Source of the DNA: Moraxella caprae DSM 19149
Lineage (GTDB): Bacteria; Pseudomonadota; Gammaproteobacteria; Pseudomonadales; Moraxellaceae
Reading direction: 5' to 3'
Assembly (NCBI RefSeq): GCF_000426885.1
Contig: NZ_AUGF01000004.1
Coordinates: 48,131-112,130, forward strand
Length of the DNA: 64,000 bases
The position numbers were made by a program, and so were the translations under genes. Positions 1 to 9,734 of the stretch are shown piece after piece. How positions within the stretch are numbered: the first letter of the stretch is position 1; the number at the start of each line of letters is the position of its first letter. The notes under the pieces are model-generated. The model searched no databases. It was given only the letters and a program-made list of their open reading frames with translations, and was not told the origin of the DNA.

Positions 1-2
1 AG

Positions 3-77
3 CAAATTTATCCCTTAAATCATGACGATAAATTATCGGTATTTTCGGCACTGCGTGAATTAAAAAATAAGTTTTAG
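3..77 (+). CDS. C-terminal end of a gene running in from the left edge
   Basis: One frame is open from the window edge to a TAG at 75-77 and would encode about 24 residues ending in RELKNKF. The other two forward frames stop within the first 35 bases. The fragment is too short to assign to a family. It would converge with the J-protein gene on the opposite strand, and a palindromic element (118-178) lies between the two stops, which is what one expects between convergent genes. The reading could be spurious. Confidence 0.4.
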   Translation, partial: QIYPLNHDDKLSVFSALRELKNKF

Positions 78-117
78 GCGAATAGATAAATCACCGTCCA
101 AAACATGTCCAAATATG

Positions 118-178
118 GTAGGGTGAGTACCACACACCTTTAAAAGAAAATCTTATGGGTGTGTAATACGCACCTTAC
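118..178. repeat. Short palindromic element between convergent genes
   Basis: Two 21-base arms (118-138 and 158-178) pair at 17 of 21 positions around a 19-base spacer. The right arm contains GGTGTGTAATACGCACC. A near copy of that arm in opposite orientation lies at 4464-4485, downstream of another gene end. The element could act as a bidirectional terminator or be a dispersed palindromic repeat; the sequence alone does not decide. Confidence 0.55.
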
Positions 179-190
179 TGTAACTATCTA

Positions 191-2062
191 TCACTCTTCT
201 TCTGTCTCATAAGTAAATGATTTAAACAATAAAAATATCCCAAAAGCGACAATCACGCTAAGTAACGGCAATGACAATAATAAGCATAAAGCATAAATCA
301 TTGCAAAAAACATAAATAGCATGAAAATACCAATCAATATTCTTAAACTTAAATTAGCCATAGGGTGTAGCCAGTGCATTTTGTCATTATGGGCAAATAG
401 ATGAATACCAATCGGCAAACAAATAATAACCCACAATAAAGGCGTATATGCCATGATGAATTTTTTAACTTCCAAATCCTGAGTTAATAAAACCACGCTC
501 GGATAAAATATTGCCAATATCAAAAACACAAATACCGCCAACCAATACGCCTGTATGACAAAAGGATTGCCATAGCGATTGGTTCGCATGAGCGACCACC
601 ACAGCCCAAATCCTGCCAAATGAGTCAAAAAATAGCTTGGTTTGTCATACAACTCAACAATATTCGTTACGCCGTCTATGACAACTTCATGTTCTTTCCA
701 AATCCGATAAAATGAAAATAGCAGAGTGCCAAAAATTAACGGCAATGAAATATATAAACTTCTTAAAAGATGAGCATTGGGCTGATAGGCATAATCTTGA
801 TAAGAAAACTCACTGGGATTGGCAAATAAATACCAACGTAATTGCCAAAAAATCATCATGGCAAATACAAATAAAGCAATCGGCAAAACATGGCGATTTA
901 ACCATGACAAATCGCCAGCAATGATTAAAGAGAATATTAAACCTATTAAAAACACCCCGCCAAAAGCAAATGCCAGATAAATGGGTCTAAATACGCCTTT
1001 ATTAACAAATTGATTTAATAAGCCATATTCTTTATCATGATTTAGGATATTATGATACAGGTTATTGCCATTTGAGTTTTCTTGTTCTTGATTGGCGTGT
1101 CGGGTTAATAATTCATTGACCTTTTGTAAATCATGGTTTAATGCAAGCAGATATTCAGGATAAAAAGATTTTTTGATAAAATGCCATAAAAATACCGCCC
1201 GGTTTCTGGGTTTTGGCGAATAATAATTATATAAGACAGGGTAATTATCCATTAAAAATTCATGAAATTTACCATAAGCCGAAAAGGGTGGTGCTTGGTA
1301 CTGATACCGTTCTTGTAAATCAATCAACCGAGACCACGGATAACGCTCTATTTGCCATGATTGTATGATTTCATGCCAAGAAAACGCCTCAAACGCATGG
1401 CGATAGCTTTTGGGATATTCGGCATTTGACCATGTAAAAAAGTCCAACAATGCCTGTTCATAATCCATACGCTCATCAAGGGCGAATGTGTACAAGCTGT
1501 CGGTTTGGGTGTGGAGCACGTCAAGTAGGACTTGGTCTTTGTCCGCCACGTCATCATCATTGTCAATGTCATACCACAACGAGCCAAAATGCGGACTGTC
1601 GCCCACGTTCCACCAATTATCATCGCTGTTATGGCTGTCATCGGCTGTCTCATCATAAGGCGTATCGTGCAAATGTTCGTCATCATTTGCCAATGGCGAT
1701 TTATCCAGTAGCGACTCATCAAACGCACTGGTATAACTTGTGATGATAAGCCCGTGTTGGCTAGGCTCGGCTGTATCCTTTATATCATGATGATTGTTAT
1801 CAAGATGATTAGATTTGTTATCGTCCGCACACTCATTACCCACATTGTCATCGCTCACATTGCTATCTGGGTCATCATCATCTTGATAATCATCGTCATA
1901 ATAATAGCGTGTGGCAAGGGCGGTTTCATAGGCTTCACGCAACGCCTTAAAGCCGTCTGGATTTTTGTCGGGCTTGTTGTGTTTGAGCTGTTTGGCATAA
2001 GCCTTTTTAATGGCGGATTCGTCATCGGTCGGCTCTATGCCCAGTATTTGCCATGCCGTCAT
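191..2062 (-). CDS. Membrane-anchored J-domain protein, partner of HscC
   Basis: The 623-residue protein begins with a short J-domain-like helix pair (residues about 3-48) followed by an Asp/Asn/His-rich low-complexity stretch (about 52-150), a soluble middle region, and seven or eight hydrophobic segments from about residue 365 to the end. The usual HPD tripeptide is KPD (HNKPDKNP), as in divergent J-proteins that serve a specialised Hsp70. Its start overlaps the hscC stop by four bases (ATGA), so the two are translationally coupled. By analogy with Escherichia coli HscC, which works with the membrane J-proteins DjlB and DjlC, this protein probably recruits HscC to the inner membrane. The client is unknown. 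Confidence 0.75.
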   Translation of the reverse strand: MTAWQILGIEPTDDESAIKKAYAKQLKHNKPDKNPDGFKALREAYETALATRYYYDDDYQDDDDPDSNVSDDNVGNECADDNKSNHLDNNHHDIKDTAEPSQHGLIITSYTSAFDESLLDKSPLANDDEHLHDTPYDETADDSHNSDDNWWNVGDSPHFGSLWYDIDNDDDVADKDQVLLDVLHTQTDSLYTFALDERMDYEQALLDFFTWSNAEYPKSYRHAFEAFSWHEIIQSWQIERYPWSRLIDLQERYQYQAPPFSAYGKFHEFLMDNYPVLYNYYSPKPRNRAVFLWHFIKKSFYPEYLLALNHDLQKVNELLTRHANQEQENSNGNNLYHNILNHDKEYGLLNQFVNKGVFRPIYLAFAFGGVFLIGLIFSLIIAGDLSWLNRHVLPIALFVFAMMIFWQLRWYLFANPSEFSYQDYAYQPNAHLLRSLYISLPLIFGTLLFSFYRIWKEHEVVIDGVTNIVELYDKPSYFLTHLAGFGLWWSLMRTNRYGNPFVIQAYWLAVFVFLILAIFYPSVVLLTQDLEVKKFIMAYTPLLWVIICLPIGIHLFAHNDKMHWLHPMANLSLRILIGIFMLFMFFAMIYALCLLLSLPLLSVIVAFGIFLLFKSFTYETEEE

Positions 2063-3786
2063 CGCCAGTCTTCCCTGCTTTCTATGTTATCCAAAAACTC
2101 GCCGAATTTGACTTGGGCGTGGCGGATTTTGTCGGTGTCTTGGCTGTCAAGCACGCTCTCAAACCATGCGATGAGTCGCCCCACTTCGTCCCTGTCATGC
2201 CCTAGTCGTTGAGAATACAAGCGTTCGGCTCGTGCGATGAGCGTGCGACTTTCTAGCGTGTCTCGTGGGTGGATTTTTAGGGCGGAAAGTTTGTCTTTGG
2301 ACGCTTTTAGCTCGGTGTCGGTTAGGCGTTTTGCCCCATTTTCTATCACAAGATTGTGCTGATTGCCCCCTGCGTCTATGTCTACTTCCAAAAGCCCGTT
2401 CACGTCATAAGAAAAACGCACGTCTATGGATAGCTCGGTGGCTTTGCCTTTGTAGGCGTGGGGGACTTTGACGGTGATTTCGCCCAGTTTGATATTATCC
2501 TTGACCAGCCGAGCTTCGCCTTGATAAATGCCAAATCGCACTTCGGTTTGGTCATTATAAACAGGACTAAAATTTTGCACACGACTGGTAGGAATGACCG
2601 TATTTCGCTCAATGATGGGGGCAAAAATGCCGTCTCGTCTCTCGGTTTCGCTTATCTGCATAGTGGTTTGCACCCCAAGCGAATAGGGCGATACGTCTGT
2701 CAGTACCAGCTCATCTAAGGCAGAATCTTCGGCGATAAGACCTGCCTGAATGCTCGCCCCAATGCCAATGGCTTCATCAGGATTTAGGCTTGCGGTGGGA
2801 AAACGCCCAAGCAAACGGACTATCATCTTTTTAAACATGGGCATACGAGTAGAACCGCCAACCAGTACAATTGCATCCAAATCTCGCACTTTTAGCCCTG
2901 CATCTCGCACCGTGCGTTCTATGGGGGCGGTGATTTTGGCAAATAGGGGCTGGCAGAGTGTTTCAAACTTATCGTCATTTAGTGTGTAACTGTACTCTTT
3001 TTCATCAAGCGTTAGGCGAATCTCGGTGCTATCTTGGGTGGATAAGGTGCGTTTGGCAGACTCGCAAGCATTGTACAGTAGGGCGTAATGACGTTGCCAA
3101 AAGTCGGCAGGCGTGCCTTGTTTTTCGTGATGAGTGATAAAATCTTTGATGATGATGTCGGTAAAGTCTTCTCCGCCCAACAGGTTATCGCCTGCGGACG
3201 CTTTGACTTCCATGACCCCTGCAAAAAGTTCAAGCAAGGTAACGTCAAACGTCCCTCCGCCCAAATCCAGCACCAAAAATTTGCGTTCATCATCGTCATC
3301 ATACTCATGCAAGCCATACGCCATAGCGGCGGCGGTCGGCTCGTTGATGAGACGGACGACATTTAGCCCTGCAAGTGTTGCCGATGTTTTGGTGGCTTCT
3401 CGTTGGTGGTCGTTAAAGTAGGCAGGCACCGTGATGACCACGTCCGTAACGTCATGCCCCAGATGTGTTTGTGCGTCTTGTTTGAGTGATTTTAGGATAA
3501 GAGCCGACAGCTCTTCGGGGCTAAACTTTTGGCTATGCTTACCTGTGGCAAGCGTGTAGGTTTTTTGGCTTCCCATAAAGCGTTTAAAGGTGCTGGCGGT
3601 GGCGGTTGGGTGGCTAATCAAGCGTTCTTTGGCAGGCTCGCCAACCAAAATCCGCCCGTCATCGTCCACACTCACCACAGACGGCGTTAGCACCTTGCCA
3701 AGTGCGTTTGGGATAAGTGTGGTTTTGCCGTCTTTAAAATAACTGATAAGACTGTTGGTCGTCCCCAAATCAATACTGACTATCAT
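2059..3786 (-). CDS. hscC: Hsp70-family chaperone HscC
   Basis: The protein is about 575 residues, shorter than DnaK (about 640) and near E. coli HscC (about 556). It has the Hsp70 phosphate-binding motif DLGTTNS close to the N-terminus, the LVLDLGGGTFDVTLLEL block near residue 180, and VLVGGSTRMP near 310, followed by a shortened substrate-binding part. I place the start at the third in-frame Met (MIVSIDLG): AGGA lies about six bases upstream of it, whereas the Met two codons earlier directly abuts that AGG. HscC proteins are ATP-driven chaperones with a narrow client range. The coupled downstream gene supplies a matching J-protein. Confidence 0.85.
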   Translation of the reverse strand: MIVSIDLGTTNSLISYFKDGKTTLIPNALGKVLTPSVVSVDDDGRILVGEPAKERLISHPTATASTFKRFMGSQKTYTLATGKHSQKFSPEELSALILKSLKQDAQTHLGHDVTDVVITVPAYFNDHQREATKTSATLAGLNVVRLINEPTAAAMAYGLHEYDDDDERKFLVLDLGGGTFDVTLLELFAGVMEVKASAGDNLLGGEDFTDIIIKDFITHHEKQGTPADFWQRHYALLYNACESAKRTLSTQDSTEIRLTLDEKEYSYTLNDDKFETLCQPLFAKITAPIERTVRDAGLKVRDLDAIVLVGGSTRMPMFKKMIVRLLGRFPTASLNPDEAIGIGASIQAGLIAEDSALDELVLTDVSPYSLGVQTTMQISETERRDGIFAPIIERNTVIPTSRVQNFSPVYNDQTEVRFGIYQGEARLVKDNIKLGEITVKVPHAYKGKATELSIDVRFSYDVNGLLEVDIDAGGNQHNLVIENGAKRLTDTELKASKDKLSALKIHPRDTLESRTLIARAERLYSQRLGHDRDEVGRLIAWFESVLDSQDTDKIRHAQVKFGEFLDNIESREDWR

Positions 3787-3877
3787 AATCATCCTATTTT
3801 TAAAATGAAAATAAGAATTATAACACACTTTTGGCGGTAAAATGGGTTATTTTAAAAGCTTAAATCATGTGCCAAAA

Positions 3878-4453
3878 TTATACCGTCAAATAAATCACCG
3901 CCCAAAATATGCCCAAGACAGCACAGGCGATGAGTAAATTTTCGGCTAATTTTTTATGGTAATTTATCATCGCCTGTTTGTCTTTTCTGATTTGAAAAAT
4001 TCTAATCAAGTATTTTAAAAATCCCATCACAAAAAACGCCCCAATCATACCGACAAATATATGCCCAAGATGATAGGTTTTAAAAGATATGGGGATAACC
4101 TTACCGTCTTTGATTTGATATTCAGATTTGGTTATTATCAAAGGGCTGTCATTAATATATAAATAATTCCCATTGTCCAATATCTTTAAACAATCTTCTA
4201 CACAGTTCTTATCAGGGGTGGTTAATGGCGGTTTGGGGTTGATTTGATATTCTTGCCAAGTTTGGCGATAATAGCCATTATCGGTATCTGTGGCGATTAC
4301 CATAAACCTTTCATTGGGCGTATCGGTGGGGGTGTAATGTTCTTTTTCTAATTTACTAAGGCTGATTGCAATAAGGGCGGTTAATAAACACCAAAGGCAA
4401 ACGATGCCGATGGTTTTTATTAAGGATAAAATGGCGTGGATAAATTTTTTCAT
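3878..4453 (-). CDS. Small membrane protein of unknown function
   Basis: This 191-residue protein has a hydrophobic N-terminal helix (about 8-32), a polar central domain of roughly 90 residues, and two further hydrophobic helices (about 128-148 and 170-190) near the C-terminus, separated by a basic loop. That suggests a periplasmic central domain between transmembrane segments. I do not recognise the family. It lies in the same direction as hscC but is separated from it by about 90 bases. The region is AT-rich relative to ilvD. Confidence 0.6.
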   Translation of the reverse strand: MKKFIHAILSLIKTIGIVCLWCLLTALIAISLSKLEKEHYTPTDTPNERFMVIATDTDNGYYRQTWQEYQINPKPPLTTPDKNCVEDCLKILDNGNYLYINDSPLIITKSEYQIKDGKVIPISFKTYHLGHIFVGMIGAFFVMGFLKYLIRIFQIRKDKQAMINYHKKLAENLLIACAVLGIFWAVIYLTV

Positions 4454-4463
4454 TGTTTTAGAA

Positions 4464-4485
4464 AGTAAGGTGTGTATTACGCACC
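4464..4485. repeat. Copy of short palindromic repeat
   Basis: AGTAAGGTGTGTATTACGCACC matches the reverse complement of bases 157-179 except for two changes. It sits between the membrane-protein start and the Uma2-like gene. Confidence 0.5.
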
Positions 4486-4511
4486 GTTTTTAATACCGAT
4501 ATTTAATGTTA

Positions 4512-5087
4512 TTAAAATTCAATATCATCATAAATATCCGCCACTTTTACCGAATAATCCACGCTTTTTAAATATAAGTCATCATCAATATTTAGACATT
4601 CGGCTTGCCAATTATTATCTTTGCGATAAATAAAAATTTGCGGATTATTTAAATCTACCACCACATATTCTTGTAAAGTTTCTAGGGTTTGATAATGTTC
4701 AAATTTGGCATTTAATAGGTGTTTGTTTTTATGGGTTAAAATTTCAAAAATAATGATTGGCTCTGTGGAATAAGGCTTATCACTATTAACGGTTTGTCTT
4801 TTTTCAAGAATTGCTTTTGGTAAATAAATATTATCATCGTCAATTTTTACATCAAAATATTGTAAAAATAAATGGTCGTCAGATGATTTTCTGTATAAAT
4901 TAATTAAATTTCCTGTAATTTTAGAATTAATTCTTCCATAATGTAGCGTTAAAATTACCATACCATTGATAATTTCATAACGAGTATTTTCAAGTCCATT
5001 GGGCGTGTATTCTGTCCAAAGTTTCATTTTGCCAGCATCATCACGCAATTTTTCAAGCAATTCTTGTTCATTGTCAAATCTTGGCAT
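4512..5087 (-). CDS. Uma2-family (DUF820) protein, possible PD-(D/E)XK nuclease fold
   Basis: The 191-residue protein matches the Uma2/DUF820 pattern: a YEIINGMVI strand near residue 37, a central PIIIFEILT strand, a KFEHYQTLE helix with the family Lys, and EYVVVDL near 145. Uma2 proteins share the restriction-endonuclease-like fold, but their function is mostly unproven. The strand that usually reads Pro-Asp reads LPKAIL here, so one expected acidic metal ligand is replaced by Lys, which makes nuclease activity doubtful. It stands alone between the membrane-protein gene and ilvD. Low GC content suggests accessory origin. Confidence 0.65.
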   Translation of the reverse strand: MPRFDNEQELLEKLRDDAGKMKLWTEYTPNGLENTRYEIINGMVILTLHYGRINSKITGNLINLYRKSSDDHLFLQYFDVKIDDDNIYLPKAILEKRQTVNSDKPYSTEPIIIFEILTHKNKHLLNAKFEHYQTLETLQEYVVVDLNNPQIFIYRKDNNWQAECLNIDDDLYLKSVDYSVKVADIYDDIEF

Positions 5088-5150
5088 CTCTTTTCTCCAA
5101 AAAATAAAGGAACGATTACTCGCTCCCTTATTCTACCACTTTATCACCAA

Positions 5151-7049
5151 TTATTCTACTTGACTTACGTCCCTCACCGCCCCTGTATCGGCACTTGTCG
5201 CCATGGCGGCATAGGCTCGTAGGGCTTGGGAGACATAGCGTTCACGATTGACAGGTTTCCACGCTTGTTTGCCACGTTCATTCATGGTAGTACGGCGTTT
5301 GGCAAGCTCATTGTCCGAAACGTCCAGATGAATGGTGCGGTTTGGAATGTCAATTTTGATGATGTCAAACTCTTCTACAAGTCCGATTGCACCGCCCTCT
5401 GCCGCCTCGGGACTAGCGTGTCCGATAGAAAGACCTGATGTCCCACCGCTAAATCTGCCGTCTGTGAGCAAAGCACACGCCTTACCCAAGCCTTTTGATT
5501 TTAGATAAGACGTGGGATAGAGCATTTCTTGCATACCCGGCCCGCCTTTGGGGCCTTCATAGCGGATAATGACGATGTCGCCTGCCACGATTTTGTCCGC
5601 CAAAATCGCCTCCACTGCAGAATCTTGGCTTTCAAAAACTCTGGCACGTCCTGTAAAGGTCAAAATGCTCTCATCCACGCCTGCGGTTTTGACGACACAG
5701 CCACGCTCGGCAATGTTGCCAAACAGCACCGCCAAGCCACCGTCCTGACTGTATGCAAATTCTTTGGAGCGGATACAGCCTGATTCACGGTTCAAATCAA
5801 GGTTACCCCAGACTTTGTTTTGGCTAAATGCTTGCGTGGTGCGCACGCCCGCAGGGGCGGCGATGTACAGCTCTCGGGCGGTTTGGTTGTCGGGGTTCAT
5901 CACGTCCCATTTGGCAAGGGCGTCCGCTAGGGTTGGGCTATGCACGGTTGGCACGCCCGTACGGATTAGCCCTGCTCTATCAAGCTCCGCCAAAATCCCC
6001 ATCACGCCCCCTGCACGGTGTACGTCTTCCATGTGGTATTTTTGCGTGGCAGGGGCGACTTTGGATAGGCACGGCACGGCACGAGACAGGCGGTCAATGT
6101 CCGCCATTTTAAAGTCCACGCCTGCCTCGCTTGCCGCCGCCAAAAGGTGCAAAATGGTGTTGGTGCTACCACCCATGGCAATATCAAGGCTCATGGCGTT
6201 CAAAAATGCGTCTTTGGTGGCGATACTTCTTGGCAAAACACTATAATCATCTTGTTCATAATGACGTTTGGCAAGCTCTACAATCAGCCGACCTGCTTGC
6301 AAAAATAACTCTTTTCGCTTGGCATGCGTGGCAAGTAGCGAACCGTTGGCAGGTAGCGACAAGCCTAGTGCTTCGGTTAAGCAGTTCATGGAATTGGCGG
6401 TAAACATACCAGAGCATGAGCCACAAGTTGGGCAAGCAGAACGCTCCACGTTTGCCACGTCTTCATCGCTGATTAGGTCATCGGCAGCGTCAATCATGGC
6501 GTCCACTAGGTCAAGTTTACGCACCTTTTTACCACTCTCATTGGTTATGGTCTCATGGGTCATGTGTCCGTCATGCACTTCGCTTGCCAGCACTTTACCA
6601 GCTTCCATAGGACCGCCCGAGACGAACACCACAGGGATATTTAGACGTAAGGCAGCCATAAGCATACCAGGGGTGATTTTATCACAGTTGGAGATACACA
6701 CCAAAGCGTCCGCACAGTGGGCGTTTACCATATATTCCACGCTATCAGCAATCAAATCACGGCTTGGCAAGCTATATAGCATGCCGCCATGCCCCATCGC
6801 AATGCCGTCATCTACGGCAATGGTGTTAAACTCTTTGGCAACGCCCCCTGCTTTTTCAATCTCACGAGCGACAAGCTGTCCTAAGTCTTTTAAATGAACG
6901 TGTCCCGGCACAAACTGCGTAAATGAATTGGCAATGGCAATGATTGGCTTATTAAAATCATCGTCCGTCATGCCTGTGGCACGCCATAAGGCTCTTGCCC
7001 CTGCCATGTTGCGACCTTGTGTGGAAGTTTTTGAGCGGTATTGTGGCAT
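5151..7049 (-). CDS. ilvD: Dihydroxy-acid dehydratase
   Basis: IlvD dehydrates 2,3-dihydroxy-3-methylbutanoate and its isoleucine-branch homologue to the 2-keto acids, the penultimate step of valine and isoleucine synthesis, in the cytoplasm with an iron-sulfur cluster and Mg2+. The 632-residue length is close to the E. coli enzyme (616). Expected cluster-binding cysteines occur in [10 protein letters not shown] (near residue 122) and [11 protein letters not shown] (near 195), and [10 protein letters not shown] is present near the N-terminus. The gene stands alone on the minus strand, with about 200 bases of AT-rich DNA upstream. leuA lies elsewhere (36748), so the branched-chain genes are scattered. 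Confidence 0.95.
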   Translation of the reverse strand: MPQYRSKTSTQGRNMAGARALWRATGMTDDDFNKPIIAIANSFTQFVPGHVHLKDLGQLVAREIEKAGGVAKEFNTIAVDDGIAMGHGGMLYSLPSRDLIADSVEYMVNAHCADALVCISNCDKITPGMLMAALRLNIPVVFVSGGPMEAGKVLASEVHDGHMTHETITNESGKKVRKLDLVDAMIDAADDLISDEDVANVERSACPTCGSCSGMFTANSMNCLTEALGLSLPANGSLLATHAKRKELFLQAGRLIVELAKRHYEQDDYSVLPRSIATKDAFLNAMSLDIAMGGSTNTILHLLAAASEAGVDFKMADIDRLSRAVPCLSKVAPATQKYHMEDVHRAGGVMGILAELDRAGLIRTGVPTVHSPTLADALAKWDVMNPDNQTARELYIAAPAGVRTTQAFSQNKVWGNLDLNRESGCIRSKEFAYSQDGGLAVLFGNIAERGCVVKTAGVDESILTFTGRARVFESQDSAVEAILADKIVAGDIVIIRYEGPKGGPGMQEMLYPTSYLKSKGLGKACALLTDGRFSGGTSGLSIGHASPEAAEGGAIGLVEEFDIIKIDIPNRTIHLDVSDNELAKRRTTMNERGKQAWKPVNRERYVSQALRAYAAMATSADTGAVRDVSQVE

Positions 7050-7257
7050 AATTTTTCCTAAATTGGCGGTTGGCTAAAAGGGTTATTTTAGCACTTTTTA
7101 AAGGATAATATTTGAAAAATTTTATTTATAATTTTTATAAATTTAAAAACTTTTAATTATAAAAATAAATTCACCATTTCACAAAAACCCCTTGCCAAAT
7201 TCGCCATTTTGGGCTACATTTGCACTTTTATTGATAGCATTCATCTAAGTGCCTGCC

Positions 7258-8454
7258 ATGACCAAATCTTACAAATCCGCCATTGTCTTTTTTGTCGCCC
7301 TTGTCCTATTTTTGATGAGTTTTTATTATCTCATTCAAGTGTGGCTTATGGTGTTTGCGTCCATTTTGGTGGCGGTTTTTTTGCTAAGTTTGGCACAGCT
7401 CACCTGCCAAATTCCCAAAGTGGGCAACTACTTTGCCAAACTGCCCCACGGTGTGCAAGTCGGTGCGGTAACGGTGGCGGTGCTGTCGGTGGCGGCAGGG
7501 TTTTTGGCGATGTTTGGCTCGGAGCTTGTCGCTCAGTTTCAAGAGATGAAAGAGCTTGCCCCCAAGTCCTTTGATGCCATAAAAGAGTACGCCAAAGGCT
7601 ATCCTGTCGTCTATGAATGGCTGACCCAAAATGCGTGGGCGGTGGAATTCCAACAAGACCCCAAGGCGTTCTTTGCCAAATTTCAAGACAGCATTGTCGG
7701 TGGTCTGCCTGCATTTTTTGGGGGCATGCTAAGTGGTGTGGGGACGTTTTTTGTGATTTTGGTGGTGGGGCTGTTTTTGGCATTATCGCCAAGCGTGTAC
7801 ACCAAAAGTGCCATTGCCCTTGTGCCAAAGCCGTATCGAGACAAGGGTGAATACCTGCTAAAACGCAGTTATGGGGCGATAGAGCAATGGCTCATCGGGC
7901 AGTTTGTGGTCATGGCGTTTGTGGGCGTGGCGACAGGGGTAGCTTTGTGGCTGATGGGTATTCCGTTTGCGTTGGCAATGGGCGTGATTGCCTTTGTGCT
8001 GGATTTTGTGCCTGTGATTGGTCCGTGGCTGTCGGCGGTGCCGATTCTGCTCCTTGTGCTGATTGTCTCACCTGATTTGCTACTGTGGACACTTGTTATG
8101 ATTGTCGTGGTTCAGCAGTTAGAAAGCTATGTGGTCGCCCCAATGGTGCAACAACGACTCATCGACCTGCCCCCTGTGGCTCTACTGCTCTCGCAAATCA
8201 TCATGGGAACGCTCACAGGCGTGCTTGGTATTGCCATGGCGACACCGCTTATGGTGGTGGCGATTGTGTGGGTGCAGGTGGTGTATGTGAAGTTTGTCTT
8301 ACAAGACTATTCAATCAAAGTGCTTGACCAAAACGAAAACGACATGAAAACCGACCCCTATGCCGATTATGACGCTTATAAGGCAAAAAGCCAGCCGAAA
8401 GTGGTGGTGTTATCCCCAAAGCAAGATGTAAATAATACAGACAAGAAGTCTTAA
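7258..8454 (+). CDS. AI-2E / PerM-family membrane transporter
   Basis: The protein of about 398 residues is an AI-2E exporter (PerM/TqsA) family member. It has paired hydrophobic helices at the N-terminus (about 10-55), a helix near 75-95, an amphipathic cytoplasmic stretch, and a block of helices between about 155 and 350, including the family-typical PVIGPWLSAVP segment. The C-terminal 50 residues are polar. A GTG at 7249 could extend it by three codons, but the ATG at 7258 is the more natural start. Family members export diverse small molecules; the substrate here cannot be read from sequence. Confidence 0.8.
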   Translation: MTKSYKSAIVFFVALVLFLMSFYYLIQVWLMVFASILVAVFLLSLAQLTCQIPKVGNYFAKLPHGVQVGAVTVAVLSVAAGFLAMFGSELVAQFQEMKELAPKSFDAIKEYAKGYPVVYEWLTQNAWAVEFQQDPKAFFAKFQDSIVGGLPAFFGGMLSGVGTFFVILVVGLFLALSPSVYTKSAIALVPKPYRDKGEYLLKRSYGAIEQWLIGQFVVMAFVGVATGVALWLMGIPFALAMGVIAFVLDFVPVIGPWLSAVPILLLVLIVSPDLLLWTLVMIVVVQQLESYVVAPMVQQRLIDLPPVALLLSQIIMGTLTGVLGIAMATPLMVVAIVWVQVVYVKFVLQDYSIKVLDQNENDMKTDPYADYDAYKAKSQPKVVVLSPKQDVNNTDKKS

Positions 8455-8524
8455 ATGTGAAAATTTTAAAAATAATCATTCTTAACCCCTTGCAATTTTG
8501 CACAAAATTTGAGATAATGTACCA

Positions 8525-8544
8525 ATTGATAATTGTTATCGTTT
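8525..8544 (+). promoter_or_regulatory. Predicted Fur box upstream of the tonB-like operon
   Basis: GATAATTGTTATC at 8528-8540 is an inverted repeat (GATAA-TTG-TTATC) that fits the core of the Fur consensus. It lies about 90 bases upstream of the tonB-like start, in the only gap before that operon. A TATGAT -10-like hexamer follows at 8579-8584. This supports iron repression of the three genes downstream. Confidence 0.65.
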
Positions 8545-8632
8545 CTTACTTTTTTATCCGTTTTGTATAACTTTTTGTTATGATGAATGCTGTTTAAATC
8601 CAAAAACAGCGTTTTTCTTTTGTGGGTTTGTG

Positions 8633-9694
8633 ATGATGACCTTTGAGCATTCTAATAAATACAAGGTGTTGGCGGCGGCTGTGGCGATTATTTTGCATGG
8701 CGTGGCAGGCGTGGGTTTGGCAACCATGCAAATGCTTCATATTGAGCCACCTAAAATCACGCCACCGCTTGAAATTCAGATGATTAAGCTTAACAACGAA
8801 GAGTCGCCTGAACCACCCAAGCCCGAACCTAAGCCAATGCCCATCCCTGCACAGTCTGTGTCGGCACCTGCCCCACCCAAGGCAGGTCCACCACCAAAAG
8901 CTCCCAAGCCTGAGCCTAGACTTGAACCCCAAAAAGAGTTACCAAAACCTAAACCGCCAAAACCTGAGCTTAAACAAGAACATGTTAAACTCGAACCCAA
9001 AGAGCCACCCAAGGTCACAGAACCACAGGTGGACATCATCGCTCAGGAGCGAGCTCAAAAAGCCTTTGAACTGCAACAGAAAAGAGAGCGAGAACAGCGT
9101 GAACGTGAGCAACAAGAAAGAGAGCGTCAAGCCGAACGTGAACGCCAAGCCGAGCGAGACAGACAAGCCGAGTTAGCACGCCAACAAGCCGAGCGAGACA
9201 GACAGGCAGAATTGGCACGCCAAAAAGCAGAAGCTGATGCCAAAGCCCGTGCCGAAGCGGACGCAAGAGCGAAAGCCAAAGCCGAAGCCGATGCCAAAGC
9301 CCGTGCCGAACAAGGTCAAGGCAGGGGCGGTGATGGTAAAGACACCAAAACCGACAATAAAACTGGCAATAAAGACACGACAAAAAGCGGTGGTGCTGGC
9401 GGTGGTGAGCTAAAAGGTCAAAATTTATCCATCTCCAATGCCAGTTGGAAAAGCAAACCTAACTGGAATGGATTGACGTCCGAAAAATTAAGCGGTTCGG
9501 CAAATTTTGTTGCCACGCTCACCATTGATGCTAATGGTAAGATTACCAGTGTCTCTGGCGTGAATACAGGCGATAAAGGCTTGGATAGACAAATCTCCCA
9601 AGCCCTTCGCCGAGCCAGATTGCACCCCTTTAAATCATCAAGCGGTCAGCCGATGTCGGGAACAGCGACATTCTCTACGACAGTACAATTTTAA
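8633..9694 (+). CDS. tonB: TonB-family energy transducer with TolA-like coiled coil
   Basis: The protein of about 353 residues has an N-terminal transmembrane anchor (about 12-32), a Pro/Glu/Lys-rich periplasmic linker (about 40-130), a highly charged helix rich in RQAERDRQAE-type repeats (about 135-230), a Gly/Lys-rich spacer, and a C-terminal TonB/TolA-like domain (about 260-353) containing TLTIDANGKITSV. TonB transmits proton-motive energy from ExbBD to outer-membrane receptors. The long charged helix is more typical of TolA. Order (transducer, ExbB, ExbD) and the upstream Fur box favour a Ton role. Start choice is uncertain among GTG 8630 and ATGs at 8633 and 8636. Confidence 0.75.
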   Translation: MMTFEHSNKYKVLAAAVAIILHGVAGVGLATMQMLHIEPPKITPPLEIQMIKLNNEESPEPPKPEPKPMPIPAQSVSAPAPPKAGPPPKAPKPEPRLEPQKELPKPKPPKPELKQEHVKLEPKEPPKVTEPQVDIIAQERAQKAFELQQKREREQREREQQERERQAERERQAERDRQAELARQQAERDRQAELARQKAEADAKARAEADARAKAKAEADAKARAEQGQGRGGDGKDTKTDNKTGNKDTTKSGGAGGGELKGQNLSISNASWKSKPNWNGLTSEKLSGSANFVATLTIDANGKITSVSGVNTGDKGLDRQISQALRRARLHPFKSSSGQPMSGTATFSTTVQF

Positions 9695-9734
9695 ATACAA
9701 CATTCACTTAACCCATTCTTTATAAGGAATGATT

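Noticed and set aside
1754..2212. Hydrophobic open frame opposite the J-protein acidic region
   Set aside because: The Ile/Val-rich translation is the reverse reading of an Asp-rich codon tract (GAT read as ATC), not a membrane protein.
6268..6897. Long open frame antisense to ilvD (209 codons)
   Set aside because: The sense strand encodes conserved IlvD motifs throughout; the antisense product is low-complexity and unrecognisable.
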